64,000 nt of DNA, from positions 12,901,214 through 12,965,213 of the forward strand of contig OU452233.1 of NCBI GenBank assembly GCA_911728455.2, written 5' to 3'. Below are positions 25,101 through 37,100 of the stretch, piece by piece. Both the position numbers and the translations under genes were made by a program. Below the pieces are notes generated by a model. The model had not been told where the DNA came from. It did not search any database and worked only from the letters and a program-made list of their open reading frames with translations. The DNA is from Marthasterias glacialis (Eukaryota > Echinodermata > Asteroidea > Forcipulatida > Asteriidae). The first letter of the stretch is position 1; each line of letters begins with the position of its first letter.

Positions 25101-28100
25101 TAGGCCTTGTTTTCAGGTCTGCAGACTGCAGTTATGAACTGGAATTTGGTCATGGTCTCTATGTATGAAATAATGTTTAACCCCTAGGATTTACAATAAA
25201 ATGATGAATGACTTCATCATCCTCAACAGCGCCCTCTTGTGACGCTTATTATTGTACTATTTTGCTGAAAACAAGAGGTGCATTATTTCAAAAACTAGAA
25301 TCTTCAGAACCAAGAGTCTTTGCAATATGTGTGAAAGTTTGATGTATGAAATTTTTTGTTTGTTAGTGACCTGATTTGACCTCACTTCCTGTCTAATTCG
25401 GAAGACTTAAATAAGGTTAAATACATATATATATTTACATATGAGGACGTTTCACCTTCATTTTGTGCACATTTTTTATGTAAACCCTAAACTGGCTGAG
25501 TGCAAAGAAACCCCAATAAGAGTCCATGCTCTGAGAAACATAATCCAGACTAACAAAAGTATACTTTCTTTCCACTCACCCAATCAAAAGATCTTTAAAA
25601 CACACTAATATAACAGCTTACTTTATCTAATTCATAATATTATGCAATTTATTTTATTGTCAAATGACCTCCATAAACAGTACAGATTTTGCTATTATTG
25701 ATGTAAATAGACAAGTGGTGTGGGATTCCTTAGTCAATGTAACTTTAAGAAGTGACTAGAGACATAACCTATGGTTAATTGGTCCATGTAGCCTTAGACA
25801 TGTTAGAAATGCAGTGATGGTACAAGTTTCTTGCATACTGCAAGTTCTAGCGCAGAACAGCGTGCATCATTCCAGCCATTGGTTCTTGTTGTGTACTTGA
25901 CACAGTGATCATTGCCGTAATAATTGTTAGGCTCCTTGGGAGCCCAATCTCTGTAATAGATGTCAGTTTCTCCCTCCTTGCACTCCCACACCCCTTTGAT
26001 AAAATAGAAAGAGACATCCAAGTTTGAATTCAATCAAGTCTAATCTGTCTGATCTACTATGTCAGCTATGAAAAGAATAAAGGCTTTGTTACTCACCTTC
26101 ATTTGCAAGATCATTGCAATCGATCCAAAAATGCTCATTATGAGTGATACTAAGCAGTCGCTGAGTGTCATCAATGGAATTGGGTGTGGCCATAACCCCT
26201 CCCATCTTGGTACACTCTTGATGAGCTTGAAGCCATGGTAGTTTCTCCTTAGTGGCTTTGAAGCATTTATCCTTCCATTGGATCCAAGTAGGAGGACATG
26301 TTCCTACTCCAATGGAGGCCATGCATACCTCATCATTACCATAACAGCATCCAGTCATCAGGTAGAGGAGTAGAGTGCTTTTCAAGATGTGTTTAAGCTT
26401 GGTCATTGCGGGTTGAATGTTTTCTTTTTTGTAATAATTCAACTTGGATTGTCTTTTTTTATTCGTTCTTCTGTTGATATTGTCAACTCCCGGCTGATGT
26501 GGGTTTTGAAGCTGAAAGTGTTTTGTTCAAACTGAAGATGAAAAGCCAAAACAGTAAAGCTAACCCTACATGGTACTCTCCAATAGCAGCCTATGGTATT
26601 GCTGTAGTAACCCACATTCATCATCATCATCACTAATTAGCTACACATACCAGCCTTCATCCTTATAGAGTTGATAAAGATTTCTGGTAACAAAGGTAGG
26701 ATTGTACCAGAAAGTGGAGCTTCAAAACAAAGGCATTTGTCTGTTGTTGCCATGGTTTTAAAGTCCCTGTGGGTTAACAACAGACTGTTTTAACTTTGTC
26801 TATCGTGGATGCTGTCCTTGATAGTAATATTTGAAGATTTAAATATCTAATAATTATTGATGAGTTTTTTTGTGTGTGTCAGACACACTTATTGTTTTTG
26901 TCCCCTATTTGTAAAAAAAAAAAAAAAACGATAAATGGAATACAGATTGAAAGGTTTTTCCAAATCTAAGATTAAAATGTATGGAACATCATTATAAAAT
27001 CACTCACATAATGATCAGGAAATGAACAACCAAACACATTTCTGTAAACAATTTGTTGTTACTAATCATTAAAACAATGACTCCCCATACTCATGATCAA
27101 GATACAGAAAGAAAACACAAAATTCCTTCAAGATTCTCATGTGAGTTTATTCAAATAGCAGGCATATAATAAATTATTTCTCATTGCAACTACATGTATA
27201 CAAATTCCATTTCACAAATTTGCTCTTGAAAAGTTCAGTTGATCAATTTGCAGATTTGCAATGTCTGTTTTTCATTTTTTTTGTGAATACAAATTCAGAC
27301 TAAGTTTTCATGAGGATGAACTTTAAAAATTGACTTTCCCACCAATTATATACAGTGTGTCTTTGCATGTGAAGACTTTTTACCTCAATTTTCTGCACAA
27401 TTTTTATTGTATTGCCCATGAGATGACCGAGTTCAAAGAAATCTCAATAAAGGTTCATTTGTGAGAAACAGACAAATGGCCTGAGTGCGCATCATCCAGA
27501 TTAACATAAATATAAACTTTCTTTCCACTCATCCAATCAAAAGAACTTTAAAACACAGTTATATAACAGCTTAATTTATCTACTACATAATTTATGCAAT
27601 TTATTTTATTGTCGAGTGACCTCTATAAACAGTACAGATTTTGCTATTATTGATATAAATAGACAAATGATGTGTGATTCATTAGTCAATATAACTTTTA
27701 GAAGTGAAGCTGTGATGGCACAGGTTTCTTGCATACTGCAAGTTTATTCAGATTACAACGTACATCATTCCAGCCATTGAGTTTTGTTGCATAGTAAACA
27801 CAGTTTTCATAGTCATAAAACTTGTTAGGCTCGTTGTCAGCCCAATCTCTGTAATAGATGTCAGTTTCTCCCTCCTTGCACTCCCACACCCCTTTGATAA
27901 AATAGAAAGAGACATCCAAGTTTGAATTCAATCAAGTCTAATCTGTCTGATCTACTATCTCAGCTATGAAAAGAATAAAGGCTTTGTTACTCACCTTCAT
28001 TTACAAGATCATTGCAATCGATCCAAAAATCCTTATTGTGAGTGATACTAAGCAGTCGCTGAGTATCATCAGTGGAATTGGGTGTGGCCACAACCCCTCC

Positions 28101-31100
28101 CATCTTGGTACACTCTTGACGAGCTTGAAGCCATGGTAGATTCTCCTTAGTGGCTTTGAAGCATTTATCCTTCCATTGGATCCAAGTAGGAGGACATGTT
28201 CCTACTCCAATGGAGACCATGCATACCTCATCATTACCATAACAGCATCCAGTCATTAGGTAGAGTAGCAGAGTCCTTTTCAAGATGTGTTTAAGCTTGG
28301 TCATTGTGGGTTGAATTCTTTCCTTTTTTGAATAATTCAAGTTGAATTGTCTTTTTTATTGTTTTTTCCTGTTGATATTGTTACCTCCCTGCTGATGTGG
28401 GTTTTGAAGCTGAAAATGTTCAGTTCATACATTGTCCATCATTGCATATCATGTACATAACCAGCACTAATTGGCTGCACATACCAGCCTTCATCCTTAT
28501 AGAGTTGATAAAGATTTCTGGTAACAAAGGTAGGATTGTACCAGAAAGTGGAGCTTCATAACAAAGGCATTTGTCTGTTGTTACCATGGTTTTAAAGTCC
28601 CTGTGGGTTAACAACAGACTGTTTTAACTTTGTCTATCGTGGATGCTGTTCTTGATAGTAATATTTGAAGGTTTAAATATCTAATAATTATTGATGAGTT
28701 TTTTTGTGTGTGTGTGTCACATGTTGTGGGTCTTCTTATTGTTGTTTTCCCCAATTTGTAAGAAAAAAAAGAAGAAAAAAAAGAAAAGAAAAGAATACAA
28801 ACCCAATGATGAAATGTTTTAGAACCATTTTACAAAATAGCTCTCATAATGATCAGGAAATGAACAACCAAACATGCTATTTCTGTAAACAATTTGTTGT
28901 TACTAATCATTAAAACAATGACTTGCCATTTTTCTCGCAAATAAAACAATGAAAATGAGCTGAAATTTTTACATGCTGGTTTTATAACACATATCTTGAT
29001 TGTATGAAAAATGAAAGCATTTCTAGACACTTCATCAATGTTGAGCTGGGGGTTTAAGTAGACTGTTTATTTTTTGCGCATATGTGCAGACAGTGTAATA
29101 GGTTTGTCACATATATACAGAGGAGTCAATTTCTACATTTTGAAAACCAAAACTGCTTTTAAGAAAAAAGAAGCCAGTTAAGAGTTTGAAAGGGACATTT
29201 AGAACTATTCCTGGGTCTTTTTGAGAGAAAAGTGGGTAACAATTGTGGCAGCCTTTGGATCTCTGGTAATCCTGGTTTGTCACAAGAGTGATTTTCACCG
29301 ATATTTCCAGTGCCTTTTTGTCCCTGTCAGTTTCTTTGTCAACAAAATGTGACACTGTGAGTGCACGTCATGGTACATGCTACACAGTGAGCTTTCTGGG
29401 AGGGTCTACATGTCTGCCACTATGGAGCTCATCCCAATCAGAACATTCAGGTGTATTATCACTCCAACTGCCCCACACTTAATTAGGGCTTAATCAGGTT
29501 CAGTGCTTGTGAGCTTGAAAATGTTGCTTGTATACACATCTTCCAGTGCTGAGTGGCTAAGAATAATATGTGAGATATCTTCAAGCAAACCTGAATCCTC
29601 AATTCTGATTGGTCAATCCATGGCAACAACAGTGGTGATATTATACATGTTGAAAAAATAAAATTAGCTGTTGCAAACTGCTTACCAACCACATTCCAAG
29701 GACATGTAGTATAAATACACAAAATTGGTTCATGGCCTCACGTTTCGACCCTAGCAGAGTCTTTCTTAAAGGCTAAATGACAACACAACATGTTGTCATT
29801 TAGCCTTTGAGAAAGACTCTGCTAGGGTCGAAACGTGATGCCATTAACAAATTTTGTACATTATACCTTATTATACCATGGTATTAGATTGTGATTTTTT
29901 ATTGGTCGAGAACCAATCATGTGACATAAAACAAAATTTCATGTCTTCTCAAAAAAGTGGTGTTGTCGGGGTCCATTACCTAGATTGCCCTCAGAAAATT
30001 CATTCCATCGTCCCCATTGATATGTATATTGAAGTTGGCAATGCACCGAGAAAGAGGTAGGTCATGTCGCCCGCGTCCATTACCTAGATCGTTCTCAGAA
30101 CATTATTTCATCGTCCCCATTGATCTGTTCAACCACATTAGCGGTACTACCTGAGAAAGAGGTTACTATGCAACCACTGGTACTATGCACGCTACTGTAC
30201 TTTCGGTATGATGCTCGCGATATAGGGACCAGTTGATACATTTTGGTTGATAAAAAATTTGTAACCAATGCACTTTTGTTGAAATGAATGTTATCGTCTG
30301 CAAACTTTATCAGTAAGGGCCTTTTTAACAATCCTGCAATCTAATACCATGGTGTAACAAAACAATTGTTGTCTGCTGTGATATGTGGTCCATGCTGTTT
30401 TGGACACCCTTGGGGGGCTGATGGCACCCTCGGCTTTGCCTCGAGTGCCATCTGCCCTCTTGGGTGTCCAAAACAGCATGGACCACATCACAGCAGACAA
30501 CAATTGTATAATGTTGCATAGTCTATATCACACCCTGCATGTTGTGCTGTTCTAACTTCGCATATTGCGCTATTTTAGGCAGTGCGTCAAGTTTGCCTTT
30601 GGCCTCGTTTGATATTGGACACTGAAGCACATAGTTTTTGTATATTCCACACCGTGCTTGTCCAAAACATTTAACCGTACATGTACTATCTGGGCCAAGA
30701 TTATATATAGTGACAAGACCCTGCAAATGATCTTGCACCATTCATTTGATTTTTAATGAAGATCCAGTATTTTCCAGCATGTATGTTCTTTTTTGTTTGT
30801 TTGCCTTTTATTTTCTTCCCCATAATTTTTTTTAGGGGTTGGCTAGACAATTTTTTTTTTTTTTTTTTTTTGGGGGGGGCTTAAGCCCTACTAGCCCCAA
30901 CCCTACCCCCCATAGAACCGTGCCTGGAGTACATATTCATGTGGAGTGACTCAAAAGTAAAAAAAATTAGTGTGACCAACTTCGAGTTGAGTAGTAGCTG
31001 ACAAACCTGTTGACAAAATTACATGTAGATGGGTTGTCAACTAACACAGTAGCTGACAAACCTGTTGACAAAATTACATGTAGATGGGTTGTCAACTAAC

Positions 31101-34100
31101 ACAGTAGCTGACAAACCTGTTGACAAAATTACATGTAGATGGGTTGTCAACTAACACAGTAGCTGACAAACCTGTTGACAAAATTACATGTAGATGGGGT
31201 GTCAACTAACACAGTAGCTGACAAACCTGTTGACAAAATTACATGTAGATGGGGTGTCAACTAACACAGTAGCTGACAAACCTGTTGACAAAATTACATG
31301 TAGATGGGTTGCCAACTAACACAGTAGCTGACAAACCTGTTGACAAAATTACATGTAGATGGGTGTTTTCAAATGCTGTTTTCATGACTTTGACACATAT
31401 TTTCTGGAGGATTGCACTGGTTTAAACTTTATAATCAGCGAGATGTTTGGTGTTTCTGTTGTGATGGTTACCAATCCTAGATTTAAAATGTTTTGTTGTT
31501 GTGAATTGCTTTGATTATCAAATGATGGATTTATAAATTGATTGATTCATAATAATACTACAGGAGATGATGAGAGAGTTCCTTCTGTGCCTGGCTCTGT
31601 GTCATACTGTCCACGTAAATAAAAACCAAGCTGATGATGACACTGATTCGCCTGATGGGATGAACCCAGCAACTGACTATACTCTATGGGAGTACGAGGC
31701 ATCTTCACCTGATGAGAAGGCCCTGGTAGAAGCAGCACGCAGGTTAGTTAAAGTACATAATAAGGGAATAAAAGAGTGGTGACGAGGTCTTCAACGACAG
31801 CTTCAGACCCGCAGGGTCGTGGCTGTGTGATAAAGGACCGAGCATAAGGTGAGATCCCAAGGCCACAACTCTGCAAGATTTGAAGACCGAGTCACTACTC
31901 TTTTATTCCTATTCATAAATACTCTTTTTGTTAAAAAGCATGATTATATAGAAAAATATGTACAACTGTTCTGTTGTGTAAATTATCAATTCCTGTCACA
32001 TCCTCAGTCTCCGTTTCCCTAGGGGTCAAATTGCATGCGAAGCTCAACAATTGTGCGTATGTGCACATACTAATAGATTTGACATTGAGTACCGGTATGT
32101 ATTAATTGCAATATGCGTTATTAGCGTAAGCCAACAAGCGTTTACGGCTATGTAATTTAAGACCAGTGAAACACTACCACATGGTCACGTTTTGACCAAT
32201 CAGAATGCATAAACTCTCCTAGGTAATTATCAAGGGTGTAATAATTCATCTTTTATGCTGATTTCAGCTTTTTCATATAGATTTGTACTCAGAATTTTAG
32301 CTTTTTTGTACACCTGCTCTGTATAAAATTATGGCATTTTTTTTTATTTTAGCTTTTTGCAAGCTGTTTACATCTTTTTTTTTATGTCGCCATGCAAAGC
32401 CATGATTCAATAATAATAATAACAACTGTATTCAGGAAAAAAAGTTTCTAAGCGCTCAAAAGAAAAAAGAGAAAAACCACAATGGGTTGAACAATTGTTT
32501 TGAGAAGAGTCTTGAAATGTGTGTCGGTGGTAGCCTGTCCGATGTAAGAGGGAGATTGTTCCATAATTGAGGTCCAGCAAACTGAAAACTATGTTGACTG
32601 TATGATTAAGTGGTTACAGTACTCAGTGTACTCAGTGTATGTTAAAGTTGCATGGCCCAATTTTCACTGAAAGAAATTTTTTGAAATTTTTTTTCTCTGA
32701 ACATCAAAAAACTTTGGCGTATGCCATATACAAAATACATGTATCATGCACATTTTTTTGTACATGGCTGATGGATGTGTGATAATGTCGGCATCTCGAC
32801 AATAATTCATTTTAAGTTTTTAGTCAACTTCCAAGGAAGTGGTAAATTAACTACCACTTACCATGCATACCTTAACCAATTGCCGCCGGGATTCTTCTTC
32901 TTTTTCTTGTCCCCCTTGGGGATTCTTTTGGCAGAAGTGCCGTAACCTTTTTTTCTTTTCTTTTTCACCGGCACAAACAAACCCTGACTTAAAAATGTCA
33001 AGAGAACAAACATTCTCCTTTTATTGGATTGTCCTTTTTGTTTTCTCAACTGAGAAAATGTCAAACTCACACACCGTGAAAACTCCAAAATATTCTAGTC
33101 CTTTTTTGTTTTTTGGTGACAAGAAACGTCAGACGGCGTGTGTGTGGTCTGTACATGCTCAGCAGTGGAATGTCCAGGCAACCTTTGCTCTGGTTTTCCC
33201 AAATTACACAATGGCGGCTTAAGACGGCTTCCGGTTCCAGGCAGGGAAACATTTGGTGTTCACACGTCATCCTATGCCGATGAATAAAAGCTTATAACTT
33301 TATTGAATCTATAAAAATAGCTATTTAAAATTCAAATCTAAACTTTCAGGTCAAATCAGCCACAAAATTGGACCTAGCATCTTTTAACAGCATTCATCTG
33401 GCTGCTAAACATTGATGCTTAGGCCAAACTGAAGGACACATGGTTCTAGTCAGTAGTTTTACCAGCTGTTTTCTTGTAACACAGATTTGGTGTGGTCCTG
33501 ACTAATAATACACAAGAGTATAGTGAAGTGATGATGGATGGAGATCTAGTCAGGTACCAACTACTGCATGTATTGGAGTTTGACCCTACAAGGAAATGTA
33601 TGAGTGTTATTATAAAGACCCCTGATGGTATGTATGATGGTATTTGTAATGGTGTTTGGAACTCTACTTTGAGTTGTTGTTTACTGTAGTGTTTAAACCA
33701 CTTAAGTTTCCGCTGCTTTTTGTGGTATGAAGTTTTTAACCCAGATTTAACACCTCTGGAAAGTTTCAAGACCTTTGATGGTTATATGACCTCTGATGGT
33801 TATATGACCTCTGATGGTTTTATGACCTCTGATGGTTATATGACCTCTGATGGTTATATGACCTCTGATGGTTTTATGACCTCTGATGGTTATATGACCT
33901 TTGATGGTTTTATGACCTCGGATGGTTATATGACCTCTGATGGTTATATGACCTCTGATGGTTTTATGACCTCTGATGGTTATATGACCTCTGACGGTTT
34001 TATGACCTCTGATGGTTATATGACCTCTGATGGTTATATGACCTCTAATGGTTATATGACCTCTGCTGGTTTTATGACCTCTGACGGTTTGATGACCTCT

Positions 34101-37100
34101 GATGGTTTGATTACAGTATCTACCATAGTTAATTTTATTCTTTTTTGTCATTGGTATATGTTGTATTACTTGAAATTTACTCTAATAATGTTACTCACCA
34201 GAAATACATAAAAAGTTCAATATGTTGGCAAAGCAAGAGAGATGTAACTGTTATATGCCGTTTTATACCAATCATTAATTACTCTCATTGATTCACAGAC
34301 TGTTTATGTTGATTGCAGTGTGTGAATGACAAATTTTTCTTCAGAACAACAATGAATTTATTCCTGTTTATTCATGTTTATTCTCAGTACAGGGTTGAAG
34401 ACTTACTTGTAGTTATGTGATTTTGTTTGTACAGGGAATGTGAAAGTACTATGCAAGGGAGCAGAATCTACCATCCTGGCTCGTAGTGTGTCTGGACAGA
34501 AAGATTTGGCATTGGATCATGTCAATGATTATGCACTGGTAATAGCCTCATCACTTGGGTGGACAGACTTATTTATATTTTATTTGGATGTTACAACCAC
34601 ATTGTGCATCAAAGGGAATGTACAATAATAATTAAGTCTTTATAATTTGAGATGTAACAAGCCTAATATACAGGCATGCAACTTAATCCGCAACAAATTC
34701 AAAAAAGAAAAAAATCCAGCCATTTCTGAAAATTCCGCGTTTGAAAAAAGAAAATTCCCGCTGAATGAAAAATATATAAAAATCTTCCATAGGACTGTCT
34801 GGGGGTATTTATGAATGTGTGTTTGTGGATTCCAATCATATCTTGTTGCTTCTCTGTGCATTCATACATCACATTGGCACCCACCCAATGGAAGGAAGTA
34901 GTTTACTTTGACATTTATGACCTCATTTTACAAAGGATGCAGACATTTTTTTACCAGACATTACTTTTAAGCTTACATTTTTGTACAGTGGGAGCTGATC
35001 TTGATAATTAAAAAAAGTGATAAATGCATTTTTGTCATTCTTTTGTATCAACAGGAAGGACTAAGAACCCTCTGTTTTAGCTCTCGAGATCTGAGCAACA
35101 GCGAATACAATGATTTTCATGATCAGCTTCAGGAAGCATCGACAGCTCTTGAAAACAGAGAAGAGAAGGTTTGAACACTTATACCCCCTGCCCTTCTTCA
35201 AATTCTTCATAAATCTAAATATTCAAAAACTCTAGAACATTTTCATCATCTCTCAACCTGAACATTTTAAAGAAAATTAAGACATGTTCTTTTTACTGCA
35301 GACAGGTACAGGCATGGGATTTCTCAGGATTTTTCTCAAAATCTTCTTCAGCCTTCAAACTTTCTCTTAAGAAGGGAGAAACCAAAGGGAGAAAGAAGCA
35401 ATACACTATGTGTCTGAACCTTCAGGTTTATATTTCCGGTGATGCACAGAGTTTGTAAACCTTCTGAATATAACATCTGGGAGGTTCTGGGTCTAGAATA
35501 TAAGGGGGAATCCGGCCAGGCACAAGCCATTTTTCAGGAATTCTCACATTATCAAATCTCATCCCTAAAGTTAGTTTAATAATGTACTACCGGATTAAGG
35601 ATCTTTCATCTTAGTCAGTCTTGTTGAATGTCTTTGGAGTTGGATATTGTTTTTATTTCTCAGCTAAATAAAGTGTTTGCCAATGTTGAGCAAGAGCTGC
35701 ATCTTCTTGGTGCGACAGGAGTGGAGGACAAACTACAAGATGGTGTCCCTGAGACCATTGAGGCCTTACGTACAGCTGGTATCAAGGTACACATTAATTA
35801 TTTCAATTAAAGGCACCAGCTTAATAGTCACACTACGTATATGCCCTGTGGCTGGTATTCTGTCACACAATACTGGGTATGTTCGATTAGTTTGCACGGG
35901 TCGGCCCGGATGTGCCCATCAGGGTGAGCCCTCAACGAGCTATTTGAATGCCAAATTAGCATTCATACATCATGGGCAGCAATACGTCTTAAAGTCTTCA
36001 TGGAAGTTGACGAAAGATCTTAAAATAGTTATTCTCATGGTAAAACTGCAACCGTAAATTGTTTAACAAGCTCAAATTAATACAAAAGTACACGACTTCT
36101 GATAAAAAAAAAATACTTAATGCTCACAAAGTAGCTGCTTTAGGTTGAAAATATGTGTCAAACTTCCTGAAAGTGGCTCACTGAATAACTAAAAAGTGGT
36201 GGCCATTGAGGAAGTTCTTCGTTGTGACATCATGCACCGAGTCAGACTCCAGTAACCCTTGCTCCAAAAGCAGGTTACTTGGGTATGACATCAAAGCTAT
36301 TCCAATGCACTGGGGTACCTGGGTCGACCCGAGGAAGCTAATGGAACGCACCCAGTGAGTTAAAGTAATGGCTTAAGAACAAATTTCTCCCAAGACCATT
36401 CTTGTAATAGTTTAAACAATACTGGGATGTAAACCTTTTGCAGGTCTCATGTAAAATGAAGAGCACATTATAATTTTTACTTTAAGTTTTTGCACTTTAT
36501 GTTTGTCCTTCTTTTTAGCATTATTGAAATAAAAAAAAAATATCATTTGGCCACTTGACACTCACTTGGTGTTGTCATCTTTGTGACACTTTAGCCATCC
36601 ATGTTTGTCAGTTTGCCTATAGAGTCCATACACTGATATCACATGCAGCTACTGACTGCCCATGGTCTACCATTTTGAAAGTCAGATTGCATGTAACACC
36701 ATGAGCCCTTTGCCTAAAATGCACACTGCACAGTAGCCATAGAGTTATGTATAAGAACTAGAGGGACCACAAGGACACACGCGCGCCATGTTGTGAATGG
36801 ACAACATTCATACAAAGTAGCTGGATGTCCAAGTGAAAAATTGGCGGCCGCTGTAAGTTCTATTGTGGGGCTTATCTTATTTTTTTTCAACGAGGACCAA
36901 CAAAATATTCAAGAACACTATGTTATCATTATGGCGTGTCATGGCCGAGTGGTTAGTGCGTCGGACTCAAGCTCTGGTGGCTGAGTCATCGGAGTGTGGG
37001 TTAGAGTCCCGGTCATGACACTTGTGTCCTTGAGCAAGGCACTTAACCATAATTGCTCCGTAAAAGTTGGGGAGGTAGAGCCTTCTTCTCTACCAGCCAG

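Larger units (their letters stand above)
18172..25802. other. Between lectins 2 and 3: relic copy and transposon nest
   Basis: Contains the lectin 2 5' flank, a 773-bp TIR element (19009-19781), ACCGGAAGTT-module repeats (19797-20760 and 24785-25420), the lectin relic and duplicated flank (21179-22110), a 370-bp MITE, a foldback pair of 150-bp arms and a TTAA MITE. The shared lectin 3' flank resumes at about 25430. No further gene is seen. Confidence 0.6.
28305..31563. other. Lectin 4 5' flank, foldbacks and minisatellite
   Basis: The lectin flank runs to about 29000. Then come a long hairpin (29709-29868), an element with inverted ends (29871-30358) overlapping a second hairpin (30363-30509), a poly-T/poly-G run near 30851, and the 55-bp array. 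No coding sequence is seen. Confidence 0.7.
31743..33484 (+). other. Flippase intron
   Basis: Contains a MITE (31764-31910), a dispersed-repeat fragment around 32405-32600 and the first TTAA-family element (32872-33285). Confidence 0.75.

Noticed and set aside
30994..31365. CRISPR array (regular repeats)
   Set aside because: Repeats are head-to-tail with no unique spacers, in an animal intron.
33720..34211. 163-codon plus-strand ORF and 134-codon minus-strand ORF
   Set aside because: Both come from the 18-bp minisatellite; no splice link to the flippase, which closes its frame at 33687 if the intron is read through.
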